From contig CANFUT010000021.1 of NCBI GenBank assembly GCA_947450325.1, positions 1 to 64,000 on the forward strand: 64,000 bases of DNA, read 5' to 3'. Every line of letters starts with the position of its first letter. The first letter of the stretch is position 1. The position numbers were made by a program, and so were the translations under genes. Shown piece by piece: positions 1 through 7,202 of this stretch. The notes beneath the pieces were generated by a model, which worked only from the letters and a program-made list of their open reading frames with translations, had not been told where the DNA came from and did not search any database. The DNA is from Flavobacteriia bacterium (GTDB taxonomy: Bacteria; Bacteroidota; Bacteroidia; Flavobacteriales_D; Crocinitomicaceae).

Positions 1-29
1 AAAAACATGAAAAAAATTGTAGTTTTTGG

Positions 30-135
30 GTGGTCAATTTGAACCGAAACTAGGTGGTCAATTTGAACTGGAAAGTGGTGGTCAGTTTGCTCCGAAATGG
101 GTGGTCAATTTAGTCTGGAATTGGGTGGTCAATTT
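30..135. repeat. Array of five 23-24 bp direct repeats, IS21-like element end
   Basis: Five copies of GTGGTCAATTTG or close variants begin at 30, 54, 78, 101 and 125, a period of 23-24 bp. The third copy reads GTGGTCAGTTTG. The ends of IS21-family elements are known to carry multiple direct repeats that bind the transposase, and in Bacteroidota these often contain a GGTCAATTTGA core. I infer that this is one end of such an element whose istA/istB genes would lie upstream of the window. The transposase genes themselves are not visible. Confidence 0.5.
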
Positions 136-142
136 GACCGTT

Positions 143-556
143 TTTTCCAGTATCGTAAAAGAAATTGATAAATTTCAGAAGCGAATTGCTAATGCAAAAT
201 TCTTACTACTTGACGGGGAAATTACTCCGAATGAATATCAAGAAATGAAGATTCAAATTGAAACTTCAATCAATGAACTAAGAAGAAAACAATCCAACAT
301 TCAGAATGTAATTGATAATGCAAATGAAAAAATAAATAACTCAGTGAAACTTGTATCGAACCTCAGAAACCTTTACCAGAAGGGCGATACAGCCACGAAA
401 CAGCGTATAATAAGTTCGATGTTTCCTGCGAAGTTGTATTATGAAAATAAAATAGTTCGAACCCTCGAATTAAACAAAGTCACCTCTCTAGTTTTCAATA
501 CTGGCAAGGGTTTCGGAGAAATGAAAAAAGAAAAGCACACCGATTTTGGTGTGCTT
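143..556 (+). pseudogene. Serine site-specific recombinase, C-terminal fragment
   Basis: An open frame here encodes the C-terminal coiled part of a large serine recombinase of the Bacteroidota mobile-element type. It has a basic helical segment with LLLDGEITPNEYQEMK, a heptad-rich middle and the segment GDTATKQRIISSMFP, which is typical of the region just before the end of these proteins. The resolvase catalytic domain and the zinc-ribbon part are absent. The reading frame upstream consists only of translated IS-end repeats, so the gene was probably truncated by insertion of the element at 30-135. Downstream the frame runs without a stop into the antisense of the ssrA 3' end, which suggests the recombinase belonged to an element integrated at ssrA. 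It is a non-functional remnant. Confidence 0.7.
531..556 (-). terminator. Intrinsic terminator of ssrA
   Basis: A perfect 9-bp stem (AAGCACACC at 533-541 with GGTGTGCTT at 548-556, loop of 6) is followed on the minus strand by a run of T residues. It lies just after the ssrA 3' end. Confidence 0.8.
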
Positions 557-564
557 CCCTGTGG

Positions 565-965
565 GGTGGAGTCGGAGGGGATCGAACCCTCGTCCAAACA
601 AAGAATCAGCAAGCTTTCTACATGTTTATTTCCTGGTTATTTTTCGATTGTGGGACGGACAGGAACACCCAAATCCACAACTTATGCTCTGAGATTTCGC
701 AGGAGCTTAGAACCGTCACTCCAACTAGCCCAAAAGGATGAACTCTCGTAAATCAGAACTAATGGGCAGAGTTCTGAAGAGAGTACTTGTCAGGGCTACT
801 AAACTTCACCGAGATTAAGCCAATTAACATTCAGTTAATTAAGCAGCAAGTGCGTATGACGTGTTGTCAATTATAGTTTGAGACAGGATATTAAAGAGCT
901 CCACCTCAACGCTCTACATGCTTACACTTGACAATCGCATCTGCTGTCAAATCCAATACGACCCC
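565..965 (-). ncRNA. ssrA: Transfer-messenger RNA (tmRNA)
   Basis: The minus strand starts GGGGTCGTATTGGATTTGAC and ends GGTTCGATCCCCTCCGACTC followed by CACC. These are the 5' and 3' parts of the tRNA-like domain, and GGGGTCG pairs with CGACTCC (one G-U). The T-loop GTTCGATCC is intact. The tag reading frame is at 842-868 and reads DNTSYALAA, followed by the stop TAA at 839-841. The resume codon appears to be GAC, chosen because the preceding ATAATT resembles the E. coli ATAGTC that sets the frame; this is inference. The genome continues CC then C, so the final A of CCA is not encoded and must be added. tmRNA with SmpB rescues stalled ribosomes and tags the nascent chain for proteolysis. A TATCTTTG promoter lies just upstream and an intrinsic terminator just downstream. 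Confidence 0.95.
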
Positions 966-977
966 AAAGAACTACCG

Positions 978-985
978 CAAAGATA
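978..985 (-). promoter_or_regulatory. ssrA promoter, -7 element
   Basis: TATCTTTG on the minus strand is a perfect match to the Bacteroidota TAnnTTTG -7 element. It places the transcription start a few bases before the mature tmRNA 5' end at 965. No clear TTTG -33 element was seen. Confidence 0.65.
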
Positions 986-1048
986 GACTTTTTAAATCGC
1001 TTAACTTGATTTTTCATTATTTTTACATTTAAATTTTAAACCAAAATA

Positions 1049-1492
1049 ATGTCATTCGAAGTCAAAGAATTAAAAACGAAGGAAGAAATGTTACAACAAT
1101 TGAATGTACTTCAGTTTTTGTATCCTGAATTGACATTTGATAGATATGCTGAAATGTTAACCGATATGCTCAATGCAAATTACGGTCAAGTGGCGGTATT
1201 TGATGGAGAAAAATGCGTTGCCATCAGTGGTTTTTGGTTTGGAACGAAACTGTGGTGTGGAAAATACATCGAATTAGACAATGTGGTTGTCGATCCTGCT
1301 TATCGCTCGAAAGGAGTAGGGAAATTGATGTCTGATTTCTTGGAAAATAAAGCGTTGGAGTTAAATTGCACGATCTTGGTTCTGGATGCTTACACAACGA
1401 ATTTTGGCGCACATCGATTCTATTATAACCAAGGTTTTGGCCCTAAAGGATTTCATTTTGTGAAAGTACTGAACGAAGATGGTTTGACTTAA
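1049..1492 (+). CDS. GNAT-family N-acetyltransferase
   Basis: This 147-residue protein has the length and fold pattern of a single-domain GNAT acetyltransferase, which transfers acetyl from acetyl-CoA to an amine. The pyrophosphate-binding motif A is clear: LDNVVVDPAYRSKGVGKLM (about residues 76-94) contains the R-x-x-G-x-G signature. The later segment with N-F-G-A-H-R-F-Y-Y-N-Q-G-F corresponds to motif B, in which a Tyr often acts as general acid. The substrate cannot be told. The gene ends exactly where the convergent lipoprotein gene on the other strand ends, with no bases between. The start is the first ATG in the frame. Confidence 0.85.
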   Translation: MSFEVKELKTKEEMLQQLNVLQFLYPELTFDRYAEMLTDMLNANYGQVAVFDGEKCVAISGFWFGTKLWCGKYIELDNVVVDPAYRSKGVGKLMSDFLENKALELNCTILVLDAYTTNFGAHRFYYNQGFGPKGFHFVKVLNEDGLT

Positions 1493-1825
1493 TTAGCGAA
1501 CTGCATTCACATCTTTTAAATCTCCTCGCGCTACAGCATTGCATCCGTTTGGAATAGGCATAGAAGAATTCAAAAAGAAAAACTTCAATTTCATGCCTTC
1601 TTTTTTAAACTTTTCGTCTAAATTGTTCGGGTATAAAATCACCGCTCGATCACCCACTTGTGCGGTAATCAAAGCGCCGCAACTTTCATTTAAATGCACA
1701 ATTCCAATTACGCGCTCTTCGGCTAAAATATCTTTTTCCATCGGCGGATTTTCTTGTGTGATTGTTTTTGGTGTTGTGCATGATAAAAATCCCAAAACAC
1801 TTATTGCAACTATAATGAATTTCAT
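1493..1825 (-). CDS. Small lipoprotein, unknown function
   Basis: This 110-residue protein has a signal peptide ending in the lipobox LGFLSC, so it should be lipidated at about Cys16. The mature part is short, without membrane segments, and contains two further Cys residues (in ESCGAL and NGCNAV) that could form a disulfide in the periplasm. I do not recognise a family. It is transcribed convergently with the acetyltransferase gene and abuts it. The ATG start gives a well-formed signal sequence. Confidence 0.75.
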   Translation of the reverse strand: MKFIIVAISVLGFLSCTTPKTITQENPPMEKDILAEERVIGIVHLNESCGALITAQVGDRAVILYPNNLDEKFKKEGMKLKFFFLNSSMPIPNGCNAVARGDLKDVNAVR

Positions 1826-1889
1826 ATTTTTCCTTTTGATTTCAAAGTTACCAAAATCAATGCCAGTTGAAGCGAAAAATTACAGAATA

Positions 1890-1916
1890 AAAAAAGGAGA
1901 ACTTTCGCTCTCCTTT
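1890..1916 (-). terminator. Intrinsic terminator after the OM barrel gene
   Basis: An 8-bp stem, AAAGGAGA (1893-1900) with TCTCCTTT (1909-1916), is followed on the minus strand by a T-rich run. It lies about 20 bp beyond the stop of the gene at 1937-2614. Confidence 0.75.
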
Positions 1917-1936
1917 CTACACTAATAATTAGATTA

Positions 1937-2614
1937 TTAGAATCTCCATCCTAAACGGAAATTGCTAATAAAGTTGTTTCCTACATTTGAAGTTTTAGCT
2001 TCGTTAGAATCGTTGTGAGTTGTATTACCACCTGTAGTAATATCATCAATTCCTGCTTTAGTTTTAGTACTTCTGAATCCAAGTCCTAACTCTAAACCTA
2101 CATAGAAGTTTTCAGCAAAATAGTAATCAGTACCTGCAACTAAATTTACACCCATTGCAGAAGTTTTTGCTTCTGTAGTGTGTTTAAAATCTGCCACGTA
2201 AGAAGTACCATCTGAATTTGTATTTACTGTAGATGCTTTTCCACCTCCAAAAACGATATCTAAACCTCCATAAGGTGATAAACGGTCTGTTCCTGTAAAG
2301 TGATATTCACCACCGATTGATGCATTCCATCCATTTGCTTTTACAACTGAAGTTCCATTTGCTCCTGAATTATCGCTCTCTTTTTCAAAGACATTGGTAG
2401 TTGTAGAAGTATTGTTAACTCCCAAAGTGACACGCGCCGCGATATTGTCTTTTACGAAATAACGGAAACGGATTGCTGGAGCAGCGAAAGATAAAGTAGA
2501 GGTGTTGAAACCAATTTGACCTTCCAAAGAATATGGATTCTCTGCTGTTGCTTTTTGTGCGAATGTTGAACCTGTCAACGCAATTGCACCTACTAAAATG
2601 GCTAATTTTTTCAT
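1937..2614 (-). CDS. Outer-membrane beta-barrel protein
   Basis: The likely start is the ATG at 2614, giving 225 residues that open with a clear Sec signal peptide (MKKLAILVGAIALTGSTFAQ). A longer in-frame extension exists upstream but would bury this signal, so I reject it. The mature protein is rich in alternating hydrophobic and polar strands, Gly and Thr, with segments such as GGEYHFTG, YYFAENFYVGLELGLGFR and a C-terminal SNFRLGWRF ending in Phe. This is typical of small OmpA/OmpW-like or PorT-like barrels of Bacteroidota. Function is unknown. An intrinsic terminator follows. It appears to be a single-gene unit. Confidence 0.8.
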   Translation of the reverse strand: MKKLAILVGAIALTGSTFAQKATAENPYSLEGQIGFNTSTLSFAAPAIRFRYFVKDNIAARVTLGVNNTSTTTNVFEKESDNSGANGTSVVKANGWNASIGGEYHFTGTDRLSPYGGLDIVFGGGKASTVNTNSDGTSYVADFKHTTEAKTSAMGVNLVAGTDYYFAENFYVGLELGLGFRSTKTKAGIDDITTGGNTTHNDSNEAKTSNVGNNFISNFRLGWRF

Positions 2615-2849
2615 AATGATAAAATTTGTTTTATTTGGAGCTAATTTACTTACCCTTTGGTATAAATGTTTCAAAAAAGAATTAACATTTATAGGTTCAT
2701 AAATCATTTTTTGATTTAATTATTTGAAAACAAATAGTTTGTGTTTATTATTTTTTATTGTTGATTTTAGTCAGGTTTTAAAAATCTAACATTTCAGAAT
2801 TTATTATAACGCTTTTTTGCTCGTTTTTGAATATAAAAGTATATGATAA

Positions 2850-3437
2850 TTATTCTTTTAAGACCATATCAATACACAATACTGCACCTAAAATCAATAT
2901 TCTTTTAGAATCACCCGCTGGTACATTTTCAAAAATATTCAATACATAATTGTCTGCAGTAGTAAATAACTCTTTTCCTAATCCAGCCCATTTTTTACTC
3001 ACGTGCGCAAATTCGTCATTTTCAGTGGCAAATTTAAAATCCCAGCTTGTCCATTTGCCTTTTAAAGTGCAAAGAATATTGTCTGAAGCGTCTAGTACGT
3101 CAAATTTTCCACCAATCGAGAAGAATTTTTGTTTGAATCTTCCTACTAGTTGGTTATTTTCATCCAACACATCCACTTTGGAAAGAATTAAAGAAAATCC
3201 TCGTTTCACCGTCAATACTGGATTTCCAGACGCATCTTTTACTTCGATATGAAAAGGAGTCATTCTTTTATAATCTGAAAAACGAAAAAGTTTGGTGAAA
3301 AATCCTAAATTGTCTTCTCTACAAGTCATCAAAACTTCACTTGTTTCTATATCTAAAATATCAAAGTTATTCGCTGCCTTGAAAATCCCAACATGTTCTT
3401 TAACGAAAAACACATTTCTATTAAGTAATTGATTCAT
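2850..3437 (-). CDS. LURP-one/phospholipid-scramblase-like (tubby-fold) protein
   Basis: This 195-residue cytosolic protein opens with the pattern MNQLLNRNVFFVKEHVG and repeats short beta strands such as VLTVKRGFSLILSKVDVLDE and GRFKQKFFSIGGKFDVLD. It ends in a hydrophobic helix (ILGAVLCIDMVLKE). This layout matches the bacterial scramblase/LURP-one-related family: a 12-stranded tubby-like barrel around a central helix. The role in bacteria is not established; lipid binding is only suggested by analogy. It is flanked by intergenic stretches of 140-180 bp and is likely monocistronic. Confidence 0.75.
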   Translation of the reverse strand: MNQLLNRNVFFVKEHVGIFKAANNFDILDIETSEVLMTCREDNLGFFTKLFRFSDYKRMTPFHIEVKDASGNPVLTVKRGFSLILSKVDVLDENNQLVGRFKQKFFSIGGKFDVLDASDNILCTLKGKWTSWDFKFATENDEFAHVSKKWAGLGKELFTTADNYVLNIFENVPAGDSKRILILGAVLCIDMVLKE

Positions 3438-3617
3438 CTTTTAATATTATTTAAAATTAAGTAATAAGTTTATTTCAATTGAAATTTCCGTCAATTACCA
3501 AAAATAACGGTTCTTGATTTAATTCTCATGGATTTCTTAATTTTTAAAAAAAAATAACCGTTAAGGCAACTTATCTTTTTGGCAAAAGTTCTTATAGAGA
3601 ATTTAAATTACTTAGCC

Positions 3618-4556
3618 ATGAAAAAAATAATCATTTCAAGTGCGTTGGTTGTTATTGGATTAACAACAGCATGTAAAAAAGAAGTTGTTCCAAACCCAAC
3701 TACGAATAGTTCAACAGATTTAAAAGATTTTCACAGTTCGAAAGTAAATCAGTTGAAACAGAATTTCACTGTTGATGCAACTTTAGGTGGAACAATCACA
3801 GGAAATAAAGGTACGAAAGTTACGATTTTGCCAAATGGACTGAAATGGTCAAACGGGCAAACTGTAACTGGATATGTGAACATAGAGTTAGTAGAAATCT
3901 ATGACCGAGGAACAATGGTTCTAACCGATAAACCAACTATGGGAATTTTGCCAAATGGAGATTTAGCGCCATTGGTTTCTGGAGGCGAATATTATTTGAA
4001 AATCACTCAAAATGGAACTGCATTAAATACCAATAATGGCGTTTATGTTCAAGTTCCAACAGCAAATCCAGATACTGCGATGCAATTATTTGATGGAATT
4101 TTGGATGCCAATGCAAATTTAACGTGGGATTTGACAACTGACTCAATCAATTTTAACCAAGATTCTTTGGGAAGTAATTATGGTTTCTTCGACGATGCTT
4201 GGGGTTGGACAAATGTGGACCGTTTTTACGATGATCCAAGACCAAAAACAACCATCAAAGTGCAATTGCCAAATGGCTTTGATAACACAAATGCAAATGT
4301 TTTAATTACTTATGACGGTGAACCAACAGCGTTGGCTTCTATGGATGTGTTCACAACTGATGGATATTTCTCAGAACATTATGGATTGATTCCGATTGGT
4401 TTGGAAATTCATGTAATTGCCATTGCAATGATTGATGGACAGCTTAATTATGCCATTTTACCACAAACGGTTGATGCCGATGAAATTATGATGATTGCTA
4501 GTTTTTCACCAATCAGTGAAGCTGCTTTAGTCGCCTTAATCAATGAATTGCCCTAA
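3618..4556 (+). CDS. Lipoprotein with ZU5-like/adhesion-type domain
   Basis: Starting at the ATG at 3618 gives 312 residues with a lipoprotein signal (lipobox LTTAC, Cys at about 19). Upstream in-frame codons would displace the signal. The mature part has the pattern GTKVTILPNGLKWSNGQTV, then VNIELVEIYDRG, then PTMGILPNG and SGGEYYLK. This is a recurrent extracytoplasmic beta-domain in Bacteroidota lipoproteins that resembles ZU5-type domains. The same arrangement recurs in the protein at 24352-25974. Its role is unknown; surface or periplasmic binding is likely. A strong terminator follows at 4581-4615. Confidence 0.75.
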   Translation: MKKIIISSALVVIGLTTACKKEVVPNPTTNSSTDLKDFHSSKVNQLKQNFTVDATLGGTITGNKGTKVTILPNGLKWSNGQTVTGYVNIELVEIYDRGTMVLTDKPTMGILPNGDLAPLVSGGEYYLKITQNGTALNTNNGVYVQVPTANPDTAMQLFDGILDANANLTWDLTTDSINFNQDSLGSNYGFFDDAWGWTNVDRFYDDPRPKTTIKVQLPNGFDNTNANVLITYDGEPTALASMDVFTTDGYFSEHYGLIPIGLEIHVIAIAMIDGQLNYAILPQTVDADEIMMIASFSPISEAALVALINELP

Positions 4557-4580
4557 TAAACTGTAGTTTGATTTGTCAAG

Positions 4581-4615
4581 AAAGCCGAATGATCCATTTT
4601 TATTCGGCTTTTTTG
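4581..4615 (+). terminator. Intrinsic terminator
   Basis: A 9-bp stem, AAGCCGAAT (4582-4590) with ATTCGGCTT (4602-4610), is followed by a T run. It ends the lipoprotein gene. Confidence 0.85.
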
Positions 4616-4648
4616 TTTGTTTTAATTGCTTAAGTTAAATTTACAGTG

Positions 4649-4912
4649 ATGAAACGAGTAAAAATTATAACTTATTATATTGTAATAGTACTTTTAATTC
4701 TGACTATTCCATTTTCAATCTTACAAATATTAAATGCAATGATTAGTCAGAAATATGAAACTAATTCATCTACTGATTGTATATCTGGCATTAGTGGTGA
4801 AAATTTATGTCTTACCAAAATGGTTTATCAATGGCTGATTATTTTATGTGGGTTATTATTAGTTTTGTTGATCATTTTCAGAAAACGTTTCATAAATAAA
4901 AATCAATCTTAA
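4649..4912 (+). CDS. Small two-helix membrane protein
   Basis: This 87-residue protein starts at the ATG at 4649 (a GTG three bases earlier is possible). It has two strongly hydrophobic segments, about residues 8-32 and 63-80, joined by a polar loop with two Cys residues (CISGISGENLC). The C-terminus is basic (FRKRFINKNQS), so both ends probably face the cytoplasm and the loop the periplasm. I do not recognise the family. It lies 21 bp before the phosphatase-like gene, which could be cotranscribed with it. Confidence 0.5.
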   Translation: MKRVKIITYYIVIVLLILTIPFSILQILNAMISQKYETNSSTDCISGISGENLCLTKMVYQWLIILCGLLLVLLIIFRKRFINKNQS

Positions 4913-4933
4913 GTAATTAAATCTTCAATAATT

Positions 4934-5260
4934 TTGAAAAACATGCTATTCATCTGTAGCAAAAACAATTGGCGAAGTCTCACAGCTGAAACCATTTTTA
5001 AAAATCATCCACAATGTAAATTAAAATCTGCCGGTACTGAAGAAGGCGCTAGGGTGAAAGTCAACGCAAAATTGATTCAATGGGCCGATCACATCCTCGT
5101 TATGGAAAGGAAACACAAAGAAAAAATGCAACTCAAATTCCCTGAAGAAATCACTGACAAAGAAATCATCGTCCTCGATATTGCCGACGAGTATAAATAT
5201 ATGGACAAAGAACTTATTGAAGAATTGGAATCAGCGCTAGAGGCGGTTTTAGATTATTAG
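4934..5260 (+). CDS. Low-molecular-weight protein-tyrosine-phosphatase-like protein
   Basis: A compact protein of 108 residues from a TTG start, or 105 from the ATG at 4943. The TTG start keeps a normal-length first strand (MKNMLFIC). The P-loop signature C-x5-R-S is present as CSKNNWRS (Cys8, Arg14), followed by LTAE as in this subfamily. The usual second acid motif (D-P) near the C-terminus is replaced by a region containing VLDIADEYKYMD. LMW-PTPs and arsenate reductases share this fold. Proteins of about 105 residues with CSxNxWRS form a distinct short subgroup whose substrate is not known to me. The gene follows a small membrane protein. Confidence 0.75.
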   Translation: MKNMLFICSKNNWRSLTAETIFKNHPQCKLKSAGTEEGARVKVNAKLIQWADHILVMERKHKEKMQLKFPEEITDKEIIVLDIADEYKYMDKELIEELESALEAVLDY

Positions 5261-5533
5261 ATTATTGGATTTTTAGATTAATAGAATGTTGGATTCACTG
5301 CGTGGCTGCCTGCGGTGGTGTTAGATTGTTAGAATTTAGATTTGTTAATAGCTGCAGTGCATTATTAGTAGAAATTAAATTCAAATAGTCGATTACTACT
5401 TAGGTTCGAAATTAACCACAGTCCGAAAACAAAAAAGCCCAATCTTTCTATTGAGCTTTTGAATTTTTATTTAGTTTAAAAAGACCTGTTTCGCTAAAAG
5501 ATTTAAGAAACAATTGCTACTCAAATTTACTAG
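5261..5533. other. Intergenic region with AT-rich degenerate repeats
   Basis: No gene is seen. From 5248 to 5345 there are several loose repeats of TTAGATTATT or TTAGATTGTTAGAAT, interrupted by a GC-richer patch (GCGTGGCTGCCTGCGGTGGT, 5290-5309). The patch resembles, in inverted form, part of the palindromic block at 23041-23096. A terminator-like hairpin follows at 5434-5459. Confidence 0.5.
5430..5464. terminator. Probable bidirectional intrinsic terminator
   Basis: AAAGCCCAAT (5434-5443) pairs with ATTGAGCTTT (5450-5459) with one mismatch. An A run lies on the left and T-rich sequence on the right, so it could serve transcripts from both sides. Confidence 0.6.
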
Positions 5534-5634
5534 CAGTTGGGGGGCAAATTTAAAAACAGTTGGGGCGAAAATTTGAAAACAGTTGGGGCCAAAATTTAAA
5601 AACAGTTGGGGCGCAATGCATTGCGCCCCAACTG
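5534..5634. repeat. 23-bp direct repeat array ending in a 32-bp perfect palindrome
   Basis: CAGTTGGGG starts at 5534, 5557, 5580 and 5603, an exact 23-bp period. Each unit is followed by an AAATTTAAAAA-like spacer. The fourth unit forms a perfect 32-bp palindrome (5603-5634, half-site CAGTTGGGGCGCAATG). The period is nearly the same as in the array at 30-135, and both contain an AATTT core, so this may be the scar or end of an IS21-like element. No transposase gene is present nearby. Confidence 0.65.
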
Positions 5635-5663
5635 CATTAAAAATCTTAAAATCTAATATCTCC

Positions 5664-7055
5664 TTACAAATGAATCACTTCCCCATAAGCAGCCGCAGCA
5701 GCTTCCATAACTGCTTCAGACATGGTTGGGTGTGGATGCACCGTTTTAATCAATGCTTCACCTGTAACTTCTAATTTACGAACAGCAACGATTTCAGCGA
5801 TCATTTCTGTAACATTTGCACCAATCATGTGGGCTCCTAATAATTCACCGTATTTAGCGTCGAAAATCAATTTTACGAAACCATCTTTCGCGCCAGCAGC
5901 ACTTGCTTTTCCTGATGCAGAGAATGGGAATTTACCGATTTTGATGTCTAATCCAGCAGCTTTTGCCGCTTTTTCAGTCATACCAACAGAAGCAATTTCT
6001 GGAGAAGCGTATGTACATCCTGGGATATTTCCGTAATCCAATGGTTCTGGGTGATGACCAGCGATTTTTTCAACACAAATAATTCCTTCCGCAGAAGCAA
6101 CGTGTGCCAAAGCTGGACCAGGAACGATGTCACCAATGGCATAATAACCTGGGATATTTGTTTGGTAGAAATCATTTACCAAAACACGACCTTTGTCAGT
6201 GGCGATTCCTACTTCCTCCAAACCAAGTCCTTCGATGTTTGTCTCGATACCTACAGCAGAAAGAACAACATCACATTCGATTTTTTCTTCTCCTTTGGCA
6301 GTTTTAACCGTTACGATACAACCTTTAGCTGTTTTTTCAACCGTTTCAACAGAAGCGTTTGTCAAAATATTGATTCCCGCTTTTTTGAAAGATTTTTCCA
6401 TTTGTTTAGAAACTTCTTCGTCTTCAACAGGAACAATGTTTGGCATAAATTCTACGATGGTAACTTCAGTTCCCAATGTATTGTAGAAATAGGCGAATTC
6501 AACTCCAATTGCACCAGAACCAACAACAACCAATCTTTTTGGTAAAGATTTCAAAGTCATCGCTTCACGGTAACCGATAATTTTTTCGCCATCTTGTGGA
6601 ATGTTTGGCAATTTGCGAGAACGAGCTCCAGTTGCTAAAATTACTCCTTTATCAGCAGTGTATTCAGTTACAGTGCCATCTTCAGCAGTAACATCTACTT
6701 TTTTTCCAGCTTTGATTTTTCCAGAACCTTTGATTACATCAATTTTGTTCTTTTTCATCAAGAATTGGATTCCGTTGCTCATTCCGTTTGCTACACCACG
6801 ACTTCTGTCGATGATTGCATTGAAATCTGCAGAACCTTCTTTTACAGTGATTCCGTAATCAGAAGCATGTTGAAGATACTCATAAACATTCGCACTTTTC
6901 AAAAGTGCTTTGGTAGGAATACATCCCCAATTCAGGCAGATTCCGCCCAATGATTCGCGTTCAACAATCGCAGTTTTCAAACCCAACTGAGAAGCACGGA
7001 TGGCAGTAACATATCCACCAGGTCCGCTTCCAATAACTATAATGTCGTAATTCAT
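5664..7055 (-). CDS. lpdA: Dihydrolipoyl dehydrogenase
   Basis: This 463-residue flavoprotein is full length for E3, the FAD enzyme that reoxidises dihydrolipoyl groups of 2-oxoacid dehydrogenase complexes and the glycine cleavage system, reducing NAD+. Visible features are the N-terminal FAD-binding GSGPGGYVTAIRASQLG (9-25), the redox disulfide in GGICLNWGCIPTKAL (Cys40 and Cys45), the second dinucleotide fold VVVGSGAIGVEFA, the FAD motif YAIGDIV, and the C-terminal dimer-interface active site HPHPTMSEAVMEA with the His-Glu pair. No E1 or E2 genes are adjacent, so it probably serves several complexes encoded elsewhere. The ATG start is well placed at the first strand. Confidence 0.97.
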   Translation of the reverse strand: MNYDIIVIGSGPGGYVTAIRASQLGLKTAIVERESLGGICLNWGCIPTKALLKSANVYEYLQHASDYGITVKEGSADFNAIIDRSRGVANGMSNGIQFLMKKNKIDVIKGSGKIKAGKKVDVTAEDGTVTEYTADKGVILATGARSRKLPNIPQDGEKIIGYREAMTLKSLPKRLVVVGSGAIGVEFAYFYNTLGTEVTIVEFMPNIVPVEDEEVSKQMEKSFKKAGINILTNASVETVEKTAKGCIVTVKTAKGEEKIECDVVLSAVGIETNIEGLGLEEVGIATDKGRVLVNDFYQTNIPGYYAIGDIVPGPALAHVASAEGIICVEKIAGHHPEPLDYGNIPGCTYASPEIASVGMTEKAAKAAGLDIKIGKFPFSASGKASAAGAKDGFVKLIFDAKYGELLGAHMIGANVTEMIAEIVAVRKLEVTGEALIKTVHPHPTMSEAVMEAAAAAYGEVIHL

Positions 7056-7202
7056 GTTCTTATCAATAAAAATCTAGTGCGCGAAGTTAGCTAAAAATAG
7101 TAAATTGACATGAAGATATAAAGATTTTAAGAATAGAGACATTAAATCAAGGATATCAATTTACTTTTTAAAGAAACATTTGGAGGAAAAATAAAAATCT
7201 GA

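Noticed and set aside
30-135. CRISPR array
   Set aside because: Unit period is 23-24 bp with no unique spacers of normal length and no cas genes. The same holds for 5534-5634.
26-751. A single 241-codon open frame
   Set aside because: Its beginning is translated IS-end repeats and its end is the antisense of the tmRNA; only the middle matches a recombinase.
1539-1925. 128-codon frame opposite the small lipoprotein
   Set aside because: It is antisense to a gene with a clear lipobox signal and runs through a terminator.
5583-5774. 63-codon frame over the repeat array
   Set aside because: It starts in the repeats, crosses the palindrome and ends inside lpdA antisense; no protein character.
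5722-6953. Several open frames on the plus strand opposite lpdA
   Set aside because: They are shadows of the strongly coding lpdA gene, with no recognisable motifs.
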